Part shown: piece after piece, positions 7,813-17,090 of the stretch
Position numbering within the stretch: the first letter of the stretch is position 1
Layout: each line of letters starts with the position of its first letter
Assembly (NCBI RefSeq): GCF_004341235.1
Contig: NZ_SLUP01000003.1
Coordinates: 554,620-618,619, forward strand
DNA: 64,000 bases
Reading direction: 5' to 3'
Source: Mariniflexile fucanivorans
GTDB lineage: Bacteria; Bacteroidota; Bacteroidia; Flavobacteriales; Flavobacteriaceae
The notes under the pieces: generated by a model
The model's database searches: none
What the model saw: only the letters and a program-made list of their open reading frames with translations
What the model was told of the DNA's origin: nothing
Made by a program: the position numbers and the translations under genes

Positions 7813-10050
7813 ATGTATTTAATAAAAAAGTATATATTTATTGCATTGATGCTTTTAAGCATAACCGCATCATCACAAAAAAATATTGATAATGATCCGG
7901 AATTGCTACAAAACAGCATTAATTATCACATTGCTCAATCACAAATCGAGTTAGATAATTTCAATTATTATAAGGCACAAAAAAATCTCGACGAAGCTTT
8001 AAGTTTAGCCGAACAATCAAACAACAAGAAAAGTATCGGTATTATATATGCCATTAAAGGCAGACTTCAACTTTCAATAGATGACACCGATAAGGCTATA
8101 AAATCTCTTACTAATGCCATAGAAATACAACGCGTTATAAACGATAACGAAAACATAGGAACTTCATACAAAATATTTGGTGATGTATATGTTGCTAAAA
8201 AAAATTACAACCAAGCATTAGATTATTACCGTTCTGCAAAATCAAAATTTGAAGAAGAATCTTTAGATAAAGAATTGGCAGATGTACTTTTATGCGAAGG
8301 CAAAACGTACTTTAAATTAAAAAACTATAAAAAATCCAGAGATATTATAGAACAAGCTATAGCATTGGCTAAAAACGACGATTTGCTAGAAACACAAAGC
8401 GACGCATTAATAGCCCATGGCTTAGTACACTCAAAATTAAGCAACAACGATAAAGCGTTAACCTATGCTTTAGAAGGCGTTGAACTGGCAAAAAACAATA
8501 AGCTCTCAAACATTCTAAATGATGGTTATTTAGCATTAAGTGAAATTTACAATAATATAGAAGACTATAAATCTTCAAGAGATTATTTAAACGCCTATGT
8601 TCAGCTTACAGATTCTCTAACAAATTTAAAACGCACCAATTCTTCAAAAGATCAAGAAACACAGTATCTTTTAAATGAAGCAAATCAGAAAAACACTGAA
8701 ATGTTTCAGAAATTAGAGAAGGCCGAAGACGATAATAGTTTAAGCACCTTAATTTCTATTTTAAGCGTTGCATTAATCACTATTTTGTCTTTATTAACCT
8801 TATCGCTTTATAAAAACAATAACATCAGGCTAAAAACAAACAACATGCTTCATAAAAAAAATGGAGAACTTATTATAGCAAAAGAAAAAGCAGAATTAGC
8901 CTCAAAAACCAAAGCAAACTTCCTATCTACCGTTACACACGAGCTAAGAACACCGCTGTATGCTGTAACAGGATTAAGTAATATGTTGTTGGAAGAAAAT
9001 CCAAAACCAGAACAGGTTCAACATTTAAAATCCTTAAAATTTTCGGGCGATTATTTATTGACCTTTATTAACGATATTCTTCAAATTAATAAAATTGAAG
9101 CCAATAAAGTAGATATAGAACCTGAACCATTCAACTTAAAAAAGAAAATAAGCAATATTATTTTAGCCTTAAATAATTCGGCACAAGATAATAATGTGAA
9201 ACTTCATTTAGATTTTGATAAGAATTTACCAGAAAACTTTATTGCAGATCAATTAAAAATTTCTCAAATTCTTATCAATTTAATAGGTAACTCCATCAAA
9301 TTCACTAAAGATGGGGATATTTGGATTCGAATTTATAAAATTGAAGAACAAGGCAAAATTTACACCTTACGTTTTGAAGTTGAAGATAATGGTATAGGTA
9401 TAAGCCAAGAAAAACAAGATAATATGTTTGAAAGTTTTTCTCAAGGTTCTATTCAAATTAACCGAAAATATGGTGGTACCGGTTTAGGGCTTTCCATTGT
9501 AAAAGGTTTAATAGATATTTTAAAAGGAAAAATTTACGTAAAAAGTGTACTTGATAAAGGCACCACATTTTATTTTGAAATCCCTTTAGAATACACTCCT
9601 ATTGAAGAAGCAAAAGAAGTTAAAACCGCATATTTTAGTGGCAACTCTAGCGATTTAGATTTAAAAAATGTTAAAATTTTGGTTGTTGAAGACAATAAAA
9701 TCAACCAGATGATTACCAAAAAGATTTTAACTAAAATGGATCTTAAATGTGATATTGTTGATAACGGTGAAGATGCCGTTGATATGATAAAAGCAAATAA
9801 GTACGATATTGTGCTAATGGATATTCATATGCCAGGAATTAGTGGAATTGAAGCCACTAAAATTGTGAGATCGTTTGATAAAGAGCAAATTATTTTCGCC
9901 CTAACAGCGGTTACTATTGAAGATAAAATGCATGAGTTTGAAGAAGCTGGTTTTACCGATATTATTCCGAAACCATTTAAACAAGAAGAATTCGAGAAAA
10001 AACTTTACAATGCATTGGCGGCAAAAAACAGCACCTCAGCACCAGCTTAA
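7813..10050 (+). CDS. TPR-containing hybrid sensor histidine kinase
   Basis: This 745-residue protein starts with a signal peptide (residues 1-21, ending ITASSQ). Periplasmic TPR repeats follow at about 30-270, one membrane helix at about 312-335, and a coiled linker. A HisKA domain has His376 in THELRTPLYAV. The HATPase domain shows N box NLIGNSIKFT, G1 DNGIGI and G2 GGTGLGLSIV. A C-terminal receiver has phosphoacceptor Asp670 in LMDIHMP and an IPKPF Lys. No DNA-binding output domain is fused and no separate regulator is adjacent, so its target is unknown. A close architectural paralogue lies at 20308-22575. Its last codons overlap the convergent lpxK by 4 bases. Confidence 0.92.
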   Translation: MYLIKKYIFIALMLLSITASSQKNIDNDPELLQNSINYHIAQSQIELDNFNYYKAQKNLDEALSLAEQSNNKKSIGIIYAIKGRLQLSIDDTDKAIKSLTNAIEIQRVINDNENIGTSYKIFGDVYVAKKNYNQALDYYRSAKSKFEEESLDKELADVLLCEGKTYFKLKNYKKSRDIIEQAIALAKNDDLLETQSDALIAHGLVHSKLSNNDKALTYALEGVELAKNNKLSNILNDGYLALSEIYNNIEDYKSSRDYLNAYVQLTDSLTNLKRTNSSKDQETQYLLNEANQKNTEMFQKLEKAEDDNSLSTLISILSVALITILSLLTLSLYKNNNIRLKTNNMLHKKNGELIIAKEKAELASKTKANFLSTVTHELRTPLYAVTGLSNMLLEENPKPEQVQHLKSLKFSGDYLLTFINDILQINKIEANKVDIEPEPFNLKKKISNIILALNNSAQDNNVKLHLDFDKNLPENFIADQLKISQILINLIGNSIKFTKDGDIWIRIYKIEEQGKIYTLRFEVEDNGIGISQEKQDNMFESFSQGSIQINRKYGGTGLGLSIVKGLIDILKGKIYVKSVLDKGTTFYFEIPLEYTPIEEAKEVKTAYFSGNSSDLDLKNVKILVVEDNKINQMITKKILTKMDLKCDIVDNGEDAVDMIKANKYDIVLMDIHMPGISGIEATKIVRSFDKEQIIFALTAVTIEDKMHEFEEAGFTDIIPKPFKQEEFEKKLYNALAAKNSTSAPA

Positions 10051-11051
10051 AAACTTACAAAGTCTTTAATTAATTTATCAAACCTAAGGTTATCATCTAA
10101 CTTAAGCGTAATTGGTATATAAAACAGTTTCGATTTTAAAGATTCGTATTGCTTAAGGCGCATAAAATCTTTTTCGGTAGTTAATATAAGTTCCTTTTTT
10201 TTAAAAGTTGAAATATCTTTTTGAGAAAACTCGTAATGGTCTTTAAAATTTAAATGCTCAAATTTCAAACCTTTTTCAGTTAAAAAATCAACCAACGGAT
10301 TTGCATTTGCAATACCCGTTACCAATGTAAAGTTTCCTATTGCATCTAAACTTATTTTATGTGCTGCGGAAAAAATTTCATTTGAATAACTTATAGAACT
10401 AAAAAAAACGTGCTGATACTTTTTTGGTGAAATTTGCTCTATATATCGTTTCTTCCCATCATCACTTAAATTTTTTGGGCATTTGGTAACCACAATTATG
10501 TTTGCGCGTTTTGCACCGCTTCTTGGTTCTCGCAAATTCCCTGTAGGCAATACATAATCGAAAAAATACGGATTATTAAAAGTAGTAAGCAAAATATTCA
10601 TTCCTGCTTTTACTTTTCTATGTTGAAAGGCATCATCTAATAAAACAATATTAGGCACGCTATCAAGTTGCCTTAATTGTTCAATACCATTCGTTCTATC
10701 AGCATCAACCGCGACAAGCACATTCTTTTTAAATTTATTATAAAATTGAAACGGTTCGTCTCCTAAAGTTTCCGATGTAGAAAATTCATCAGCTAAGTGA
10801 AATCCTTTTGTTTTCCGTTTGTATCCTCTGCTTAAGGTAGCTACTTGATAATCATCCTTTAACAAATTAATTAAATACTCAATCATGGGTGTTTTTCCTG
10901 TACCACCAACGCTTAAGTTTCCAACACATATCACAGGAAAATCATAGGAAGTCGATTTTTTTATATCCAAATCGTACAATTTATTTCGCAGGCTAGTTAC
11001 TGCATAATACACAGGTACAAAGGGAAATGATATGTTTCTAAGTAATTTCAT
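10047..11051 (-). CDS. lpxK: Tetraacyldisaccharide 4'-kinase
   Basis: This 334-residue inner-membrane kinase phosphorylates the 4' position of the lipid A precursor disaccharide. An N-terminal membrane-associated helix (residues 1-25) precedes the P-loop GNLSVGGTGKTPMIEYL near residue 47. The LpxK-specific LLDDAFQHRKVKAG segment and the LREPRSGAKRANIIVVTK stretch follow. Length is normal for the family. It is divergent from the NIF3 gene with no gap between the coding frame and the upstream reading of NIF3. Its presence shows a Gram-negative envelope with lipid A. Confidence 0.95.
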   Translation of the reverse strand: MKLLRNISFPFVPVYYAVTSLRNKLYDLDIKKSTSYDFPVICVGNLSVGGTGKTPMIEYLINLLKDDYQVATLSRGYKRKTKGFHLADEFSTSETLGDEPFQFYNKFKKNVLVAVDADRTNGIEQLRQLDSVPNIVLLDDAFQHRKVKAGMNILLTTFNNPYFFDYVLPTGNLREPRSGAKRANIIVVTKCPKNLSDDGKKRYIEQISPKKYQHVFFSSISYSNEIFSAAHKISLDAIGNFTLVTGIANANPLVDFLTEKGLKFEHLNFKDHYEFSQKDISTFKKKELILTTEKDFMRLKQYESLKSKLFYIPITLKLDDNLRFDKLIKDFVSF

Positions 11052-11112
11052 TTGATATTCTTTATGACTGTTTTTTTAGTCATCTTGATTCATCTTAGCG
11101 AAAATAATATTT

Positions 11113-11120
11113 TATCTTTG
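11113..11120 (+). promoter_or_regulatory. Promoter -7 element for the NIF3/zinc-ribbon unit
   Basis: TATCTTTG (11113-11120) is a perfect TAnnTTTG, 18 bases before ATG 11139. A TTG at 11085-11087 is somewhat far (25 bases). It supports 11139 rather than the upstream in-frame start. Confidence 0.6.
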
Positions 11121-11138
11121 ATACAAACAAATTTATTC

Positions 11139-12233
11139 ATGATAGTTCAAGACGTTATTAACCATTTAGAAGAATTAGCACCTCTAGCTTACGCTGAAGA
11201 TTTTGATAATGTTGGGCTTTTAGTTGGAAACAAACAAGCAAAAATAACAGGTATTCTAGTCACTTTAGACACATTAGAAGCGGTTGTAGATGAAGCTATT
11301 AAGGAAAAATGCAACTTAATTGTAAGCTTCCACCCTATTATATTTAAAGGTTTAAAAAAATTGACTGGCAAAAACTATGTAGAACGTGTGGTGATGAAAG
11401 CCATAAAACATGATATTGCCATTTATAGCATGCACACCGCATTAGATAATGCCATGCAAGGTGTAAATGACATGATTTGCAATACCTTAGAATTAAAAAA
11501 CAAACATATTCTTATACCACAAAGCGAAACTATAAAAAAACTAACTACGTACGTGCCTAAAGACGAAGCAGAACAACTCAGAACGGCTTTATTTGGTTCT
11601 GGCGCAGGTACCATTGGCAATTATTCCAATTGTAGTTTTAATGTTGAAGGCTATGGAACTTATAACGGAAACGAAACAAGCAACCCTACCAAAGGCAAAA
11701 AAGGCGCGATACACACAGAAGCCGAAACAAAAATAAGCATCACATTTCCTAAGCATTTAGAATCTCAAATTATTCAAACCTTATTCGAATCACATTCGTA
11801 TGAAGAAGTAGCATATGAAATAACCACTTTAGAAAATAAAAACCAACAAATTGGTATGGGTATGGTTGGTGAACTAGAAGAATCTATGAGCGAATTGGAT
11901 TTTTTAAACTACATAAAAACCAAAATGAATACCAAATGCATCAGGCATTCTTCATTAATAAACAAAAAAATTAAAAAAATTGCCGTTTTAGGTGGTTCAG
12001 GAAGTTTCGCCATTGAAGCTGCTAAAAGTGCTGGTGCTGATGCTTTTATAACTGCCGATTTAAAATATCACGACTTTTTTACGGCAGAAAACAGTATTCT
12101 TTTAGCCGATGTTGGACATTATGAAAGTGAGCAATACACAAAAAATCTTTTAGTAGCATATCTTACAAAAAAAATCACTAATTTTGCAATCATTTTATCA
12201 AACACAAATACAAATCCTGTTAAGTATTTTTAA
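11139..12233 (+). CDS. NIF3-like dinuclear metal centre protein
   Basis: This 364-residue protein matches the long, YqfO-type form of the NIF3 family, in which a ferredoxin-like insert splits the two metal-binding halves. Metal ligands are visible: FHPIIFKG near residue 65, SMHTALD near residue 100, and the C-terminal ADVGHYESEQ box. Members form toroidal hexamers; proposed roles include GTP cyclohydrolase-like or hydrolase activity, but the cellular function is unsettled. The frame is open from 11052, yet a promoter inside that extension and the conserved start MIVQDVINHLE favour 11139. It overlaps nothing and is followed after 3 bases by the coiled-coil zinc-ribbon-family gene, a pairing typical of Bacteroidota. 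Confidence 0.9.
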   Translation: MIVQDVINHLEELAPLAYAEDFDNVGLLVGNKQAKITGILVTLDTLEAVVDEAIKEKCNLIVSFHPIIFKGLKKLTGKNYVERVVMKAIKHDIAIYSMHTALDNAMQGVNDMICNTLELKNKHILIPQSETIKKLTTYVPKDEAEQLRTALFGSGAGTIGNYSNCSFNVEGYGTYNGNETSNPTKGKKGAIHTEAETKISITFPKHLESQIIQTLFESHSYEEVAYEITTLENKNQQIGMGMVGELEESMSELDFLNYIKTKMNTKCIRHSSLINKKIKKIAVLGGSGSFAIEAAKSAGADAFITADLKYHDFFTAENSILLADVGHYESEQYTKNLLVAYLTKKITNFAIILSNTNTNPVKYF

Positions 12234-12236
12234 AGT

Positions 12237-13019
12237 ATGGCTAAAACTAAAGAATTAACTGTTGAAGAACGTTTAAGAGCGTTATACGATTTACAACTTA
12301 TAGATTCTCGTATAGACGAAATAAGAAATGTTCGTGGAGAACTTCCATTAGAAGTACGCGATTTAGAAGATGAAGTTGCTGGACTAAACATCAGATTAGA
12401 AAAATTAGTTTCAAGTTTGGAAGTAGTAGACAATGATATCGTTTCTAAAAAGAATCAAATTGAAGAATCTAAATCTTTAATTAAAAAATATAGCGAGCAG
12501 CAAAAAAATGTTAGAAATAACAGAGAATTTAATTCGTTAACTAAGGAAGTTGAATTTCAAGAATTAGAAATTGAATTAGCCGAAAAACATATTAAAGAAT
12601 TCAAAGCTCAAATAGAACAGAAAAAAGTTGTTATTTCTGAAACTAAAGATCGTTTAAAAGAGCGTGAAAATCATTTAAAGCACAAAAAAGGTGAATTGGA
12701 TGCTATTTTAGCTGAAACTGAAAAAGAAGAGCTTGCTTTAATTCAAAAATCCAAAGATTACCAAGAGCAAATTGAAGAGCGTTTGGTTTCTGCATATAAC
12801 AGAATTCGCAAAAACGTAAAAAACGGTTTAGCTGTTGTGCCAATTGAAAGAGGTGCATCTGGAGGATCTTTCTTTACTATTCCACCGCAAATTCAAGTTG
12901 AAATTGCAGCTCGCAAAAAAGTAATTACAGATGAGCATAGTGGTCGTATTTTAGTAGATGCGCAATTAGCTGAAGAACAAAAAGAAAAAATGGAAAAATT
13001 ATTTGCTAAATTAAGCTAA
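12237..13019 (+). CDS. Zinc-ribbon-family coiled-coil protein with degenerate ribbon
   Basis: This 260-residue protein has a long antiparallel coiled coil (residues about 10-175) and a C-terminal domain of the C4-type zinc ribbon family found in CT398-like proteins. In canonical members the ribbon contains two Cys-x2-Cys knuckles around an FFTIPPQ-like core. Here the core is kept (GGSFFTIPPQIQVEIA, then EHSGRILVD), but all four cysteines are gone. The fold may therefore be kept without zinc. It is co-transcribed with the NIF3 gene upstream (3-base gap) and ends in a strong terminator. The exact function is unknown for the family; trafficking or secretion roles were proposed elsewhere. Confidence 0.85.
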   Translation: MAKTKELTVEERLRALYDLQLIDSRIDEIRNVRGELPLEVRDLEDEVAGLNIRLEKLVSSLEVVDNDIVSKKNQIEESKSLIKKYSEQQKNVRNNREFNSLTKEVEFQELEIELAEKHIKEFKAQIEQKKVVISETKDRLKERENHLKHKKGELDAILAETEKEELALIQKSKDYQEQIEERLVSAYNRIRKNVKNGLAVVPIERGASGGSFFTIPPQIQVEIAARKKVITDEHSGRILVDAQLAEEQKEKMEKLFAKLS

Positions 13020-13041
13020 GAAATTTCTAATCATATAATTT

Positions 13042-13070
13042 AAAGCCTTCACAAACGTGAAGGCTTTTTT
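13042..13070 (+). terminator. Rho-independent terminator
   Basis: Perfect 11-bp stem, 13042-13052 with 13057-13067 (AAAGCCTTCAC / GTGAAGGCTTT), AAAC loop, then a T run. It closes the NIF3/zinc-ribbon unit. Confidence 0.92.
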
Positions 13071-13147
13071 TATTTTAAAACTTTTTTTATTTTATTTTAA
13101 GGTCTTAAGCTTTAATTCGTCTAATAGAAAAAAGAAAAACTTGCACT

Positions 13148-13804
13148 ATGAAAAATATCGTTTTTACCTTATTTGCAATCCTATTATTTAGTTGCCAAAA
13201 TAATGCACAAACTAACAAAAATCAAGAAGCCGTAATTAATGCAAAACCCATTGAAGTTCCTTTAAAAAACGGAAAAGCGAAAGCTTATTTTGCTAGCGGT
13301 TGCTTTTGGTGCGTAGAAGCCATTTATGAAAGCATAAACGGTGTAGATGAAGTAATTAGTGGATATTCTGGTGGGCACACTAAAAACCCAACGTATGAAG
13401 CTAGCAATACAGGTAGAACAGGACACGCCGAAGCTGTTGAAGTTATTTACGACCCTAATGTTGTTAGTTTTGAAACTTTGGTTGATGTGTATTTTGGCTC
13501 GCAAGATCCTACACAGGTAAACGGACAAGGGAACGACAGAGGTTCTCAATACCGTTCTATCATTTTCTATCAAAATCAAGAACAAAAACAAATCATTCTT
13601 AAAAAGAAAGAAGCACTTGCAAAAAAACTAAATACAAACATAGCTGCTGAAGTATATCCGTTTCAAAAATTTTGGATTGCAGAAGATTATCATCAAAACT
13701 ACGAACGTCTTCATCCTAACAACAGTTATATTCAAAACGTATCCATTCCACGGTTGAATCGTTTTAAAGCTAAGTTTCCTGAGTTAATTAAAAAAAATCA
13801 CTAA
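13148..13804 (+). CDS. msrA: Peptide methionine sulfoxide reductase A, predicted lipoprotein
   Basis: This 218-residue enzyme reduces methionine-S-sulfoxide in proteins. The catalytic GCFWC motif (SGCFWCVEAIYESINGV) lies near residue 52, followed by GYSGGHTKNPTYEA, GHAEAVEV and the late AEDYHQNYERLHP segment. A lipoprotein signal at residues 1-16 (ILLFSC lipobox) places it in the periplasm anchored to a membrane, so it likely repairs envelope proteins. Most cytoplasmic MsrA proteins lack this leader. The gene appears monocistronic, between two hairpin terminators. No MsrB domain is fused. Confidence 0.95.
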   Translation: MKNIVFTLFAILLFSCQNNAQTNKNQEAVINAKPIEVPLKNGKAKAYFASGCFWCVEAIYESINGVDEVISGYSGGHTKNPTYEASNTGRTGHAEAVEVIYDPNVVSFETLVDVYFGSQDPTQVNGQGNDRGSQYRSIIFYQNQEQKQIILKKKEALAKKLNTNIAAEVYPFQKFWIAEDYHQNYERLHPNNSYIQNVSIPRLNRFKAKFPELIKKNH

Positions 13805-13882
13805 TTAAAAATCTAAATTTATTTACAAAACGTATTTATAATATACAGTAAAATATTCCGCATTAAGCGTCTATATATATTT

Positions 13883-13919
13883 AAAGAGCTTCAATTTATA
13901 AATTGGAGCTCTTTTTTTT
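13883..13919 (+). terminator. Rho-independent terminator after msrA
   Basis: Arms 13883-13898 and 13899-13914 pair over their length with one G-U (AAAGAGCT / AGCTCTTT at the base) and are followed by a run of eight T. It isolates msrA from the kynurenine operon. Confidence 0.85.
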
Positions 13920-14014
13920 CTGCATAAACTTATAGTTTTATTAAGTTATTTATCAATATTAATTTTTAACTTTAGAATTATTATTTTTATCAAAAACTGA
14001 AAAAAGAATTCACA

Positions 14015-15283
14015 TTGTCAAATTATAAATCAAGTCTCGCTTTTGCTTTAGAACAAGACCAGAAAGACGAGTTATATTTATACAGAAATCAATTTCACAT
14101 CCCAAAACACAACAATGGGAGTGAATGTATTTACATGACGGGTAACTCACTCGGTTTGCAGCCCAAACAAACAAAAGCCTATGTAAACCAAGAACTTGAA
14201 GACTGGGCAACTTTAGGTGTAGAAGGGCATTTTCACGCTAAAAACCCATGGTTAAATTATCATGAAGTTTTAGGAGAACAAATGGCAAAACTAGTAGGTG
14301 CAAAACCTATTGAAGTGGTTGTTATGAACACCTTAACGGCCAACCTTCATTTTATGATGGTGTCTTTTTATCAACCAACTAAAAAACGATATAAAATTTT
14401 AATTGAAGCCGATGCGTTTCCTTCTGATAAATATGCAGTTGAATCGCAATTGCAACACCATAGCTTTAATGCTGAAGATGGATTGGTTCTTTGGAAAGCT
14501 CGTGAAAATGAAGAATTACTTAATTATGAAGACTTAGAATCAATTTTAGAAAAACAAGGTGAAGACATTGCCTTAATACTAATTGGTGCTGTAAATTATT
14601 ACACAGGGCAGTTTTTCGACTTAAAACGCATTACTGAACTTGGACACAAATATGGTTGTATGGTAGGTTTTGATTGTGCTCATGGCGCAGGAAACGTCGC
14701 ACTCAATTTACACGATTCTGGAGCCGATTTTGCTGCATGGTGTACATACAAATACCTCAACTCGGGCCCAGGAAGTATTGCTGGTTGCTTTGTACACGAG
14801 CGTCATGCTTATAACAAAAACCTAAACCGGTTTGCCGGTTGGTGGAGCCATAACAAAGAAACACGTTTTAAAATGCGTGATGAATTCGACCAACTCCCAG
14901 GTGCAGAAGGTTGGCAATTAAGCAATCCTCCTATATTAGCAATGGCTGCTATTAAAGCATCGCTAGAAATTTTTAATGAAGTTGGTATGGATAAACTTAT
15001 TAAAAAATCAAAACGTTTAACAGGTTATTTCGAATTTCTGCTAAAACAATTAGGAAGCGAAACCTTCAAAATTATAACACCTAGTAATCCCGATGAGCGT
15101 GGTTGCCAACTTTCCATACAAGTAAAAAATGCTGATAAATCATTACATAATAAATTAACAGAAGCTGGCGTAATTTCAGATTGGCGCGAACCCAATGTTA
15201 TACGCTGTGCACCTACCCCTCTATATAATTCATTTCAAGACGTTTATTACTTAGTGGAACAATTGAAAACTATTTTAAAATGA
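14015..15283 (+). CDS. kynU: Kynureninase
   Basis: This 422-residue PLP enzyme cleaves kynurenine or 3-hydroxykynurenine to (3-hydroxy)anthranilate plus alanine. The family start YMTGNSLGLQPKQ, the PLP Asp region GFDCAHGAGN and the Schiff-base lysine Lys246 in CTYKYLNSGPG are all seen, and GWWSH with the C-terminal RCAPTPLYN are intact. The frame begins at TTG 14015; an in-frame stop at 13973-13975 with no ATG after it makes TTG the only plausible start. It opens a six- or seven-gene tryptophan catabolic operon and overlaps kmo by 4 bases (ATGA). Confidence 0.95.
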   Translation: MSNYKSSLAFALEQDQKDELYLYRNQFHIPKHNNGSECIYMTGNSLGLQPKQTKAYVNQELEDWATLGVEGHFHAKNPWLNYHEVLGEQMAKLVGAKPIEVVVMNTLTANLHFMMVSFYQPTKKRYKILIEADAFPSDKYAVESQLQHHSFNAEDGLVLWKARENEELLNYEDLESILEKQGEDIALILIGAVNYYTGQFFDLKRITELGHKYGCMVGFDCAHGAGNVALNLHDSGADFAAWCTYKYLNSGPGSIAGCFVHERHAYNKNLNRFAGWWSHNKETRFKMRDEFDQLPGAEGWQLSNPPILAMAAIKASLEIFNEVGMDKLIKKSKRLTGYFEFLLKQLGSETFKIITPSNPDERGCQLSIQVKNADKSLHNKLTEAGVISDWREPNVIRCAPTPLYNSFQDVYYLVEQLKTILK

Positions 15284-16692
15284 TTAAACAACAAAACATA
15301 CTCATAATAGGCGCTGGACCTTGCGGTTCACTCTTAGCCTTACGTTTAGCGCAACGCGGATATAAAGTATCGGTTTACGAACAAAGACCCGATTTACGAA
15401 AAGAAAATTTAGACTCCGGGCGTTCTATAAATTTGGCATTCTCAAATCGTGGTAACAAAGCCATGAAAATGGTTGGAATTGAAGATAAAGTTAAAGCATT
15501 GTGTATCCCCATGAATGGCAGAATGCTTCACGATATAGATGGCAACACCATTTTTTCGCCTTACAGCGGTAGGGAGCACGAGTACATCAACTCCATTTCG
15601 CGAGGAAAGCTCAATGCTTTATTATTGGATGAAGCTGAAAAACACGAAAACGTCAACATCTTTTTCAATAGAAAATGCAAATTGGTCGATTTTGAAAAAA
15701 CAATGGCACTGTTTCAAGATTTTGAAAGTAAAAGTGAAATTATTAAAGAAGCCAATGTTATTATCGCTACAGATGGTGCGGGTTCTGTAATGAGGCAAAG
15801 TTACTACATGGGCAAAAAATTCTTGTTTAATTTTTCACAACAGTATCTAAACCATGGTTATAAAGAATTAAGTATTTTACCTACTGAAACAGGCGATTAT
15901 AAAGCCTATAAAAACGCTTTGCACATTTGGGGTCGCGATGCTTTTATGCTAATTGCACTTCCAAATTTAGATGGCAGTTTCACCGTAACATTATTTTTAA
16001 GCTATGATGAAGGCACCTATAATTTCAATAACCTAACTAAAAAAGAACGTGTTATAGAGTTCTTTACCACCTACTTTAAAGACGCATTAGAATTAATGCC
16101 AAATTTGGTAGATGATTTTTTTAAAAACCCGACATCATCATTGGGCACTGTAAAATGTTCGCCTTGGCATTACAAAGGAAACACCCTTTTAATGGGTGAT
16201 GCCGCCCATGCCATTGTGCCGTTTTATGGCCAAGGTATGAATGCTGCTTTTGAAGATGTGGTAGAATTTGACAAAGTTTTAGATACTTTCGATGGCGATT
16301 GGGAAACTGTCTTTAAAACCTATGAAGCTTCTAGAAAAAAAGATACGGATGCGATTGCAGATTTGGCAATCGATAATTTTTATGAAATGAAAGGGCATGT
16401 AAATCAAACTATTTTCAGAGAAAAACGCACTTTGGAAATGGAGTTAGAAAAACATTTTCCTGAGGCATATTCCTCTAAATATTCACTAGTAACTTTTAAT
16501 GAACACATTGGCTACAGAGAAGCTATGCTACGCGGACGTGCACAAGACAGAGCTATTTTGCATATGCTATCAGATGGTACTATTTCAATTTCTTCAGATA
16601 TGAAAAAAGACGAATTAAAACTAATTTTAGAAAAAGTGAAAAATGAAACAGAAGTGATTCTTAAAGAGGATAATCTTTCTATGTTGAAATAA
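15280..16692 (+). CDS. kmo: Kynurenine 3-monooxygenase
   Basis: This 470-residue FAD-dependent hydroxylase converts kynurenine to 3-hydroxykynurenine with NADPH and oxygen. The FAD-binding GAGPCGSLLALRLAQRGY lies near residue 11, the GRSINLAFSNRG segment follows, and the second FAD motif is MGDAAHAIVPFYGQGMNAAFED. The C-terminal segment is hydrophobic enough to suggest loose membrane association, as in other KMOs, although no clear helix is seen. Start overlaps the kynU stop, so the two are translationally coupled. With nbaC-type dioxygenase and ACMSD downstream, this is the 3-hydroxyanthranilate branch rather than the anthranilate branch. Confidence 0.95.
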   Translation: MIKQQNILIIGAGPCGSLLALRLAQRGYKVSVYEQRPDLRKENLDSGRSINLAFSNRGNKAMKMVGIEDKVKALCIPMNGRMLHDIDGNTIFSPYSGREHEYINSISRGKLNALLLDEAEKHENVNIFFNRKCKLVDFEKTMALFQDFESKSEIIKEANVIIATDGAGSVMRQSYYMGKKFLFNFSQQYLNHGYKELSILPTETGDYKAYKNALHIWGRDAFMLIALPNLDGSFTVTLFLSYDEGTYNFNNLTKKERVIEFFTTYFKDALELMPNLVDDFFKNPTSSLGTVKCSPWHYKGNTLLMGDAAHAIVPFYGQGMNAAFEDVVEFDKVLDTFDGDWETVFKTYEASRKKDTDAIADLAIDNFYEMKGHVNQTIFREKRTLEMELEKHFPEAYSSKYSLVTFNEHIGYREAMLRGRAQDRAILHMLSDGTISISSDMKKDELKLILEKVKNETEVILKEDNLSMLK

Positions 16693-16696
16693 AACT

Positions 16697-17080
16697 ATGA
16701 AGCTTTTTGCTAAATGCCCAAAATGTAAACATGAAACAAGCTTCAGCTCTAATTATAAGACCAGAGTTGAATATGCAATGTATGAAGGAAAAACAAAAAA
16801 TTTAGTTTGCGATAATTGTAGTATTAAAAATAGTTTTAAGGTAAATGACCTATTTGCAAAAGAATCGAAGCTTGCAGTTTTGATGGCAGGATTATTATTT
16901 TTAATTGGCACTCCAATTTTAATATACTACCTCCCTATTCTCATTCTTAAATACGGTGGCATATATGCAAGTTTAGGAGCTGCAGGACTCTTACTAATTC
17001 CTGGAATTGTATATTCTACTACTTTAAAAGAGGATAGAATTCGAGTAAATACATTTAATAGAGGATGGATAAAAGATTAA
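16697..17080 (+). CDS. Zinc-ribbon membrane protein of unknown function
   Basis: This 127-residue protein begins with a zinc-ribbon-like segment: AKCPKCKHET near residue 6 and LVCDNCSIKN near residue 37 give two Cys-x2-Cys knuckles. Two adjacent membrane helices follow at about 59-77 and 81-105, then a basic tail. No named family is recognised. It lies 4 bases after kmo and 10 before the SDR gene, so it belongs to the kynurenine operon by position. It may be a membrane assembly or tethering factor, but nothing in the sequence proves a role in the pathway. Confidence 0.75.
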   Translation: MKLFAKCPKCKHETSFSSNYKTRVEYAMYEGKTKNLVCDNCSIKNSFKVNDLFAKESKLAVLMAGLLFLIGTPILIYYLPILILKYGGIYASLGAAGLLLIPGIVYSTTLKEDRIRVNTFNRGWIKD

Positions 17081-17090
17081 TTAATATAGT

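Noticed and set aside
11052..11138. 29-residue hydrophobic extension of the NIF3 protein
   Set aside because: It includes a consensus promoter element; the family starts at MIVQDVINHLE.
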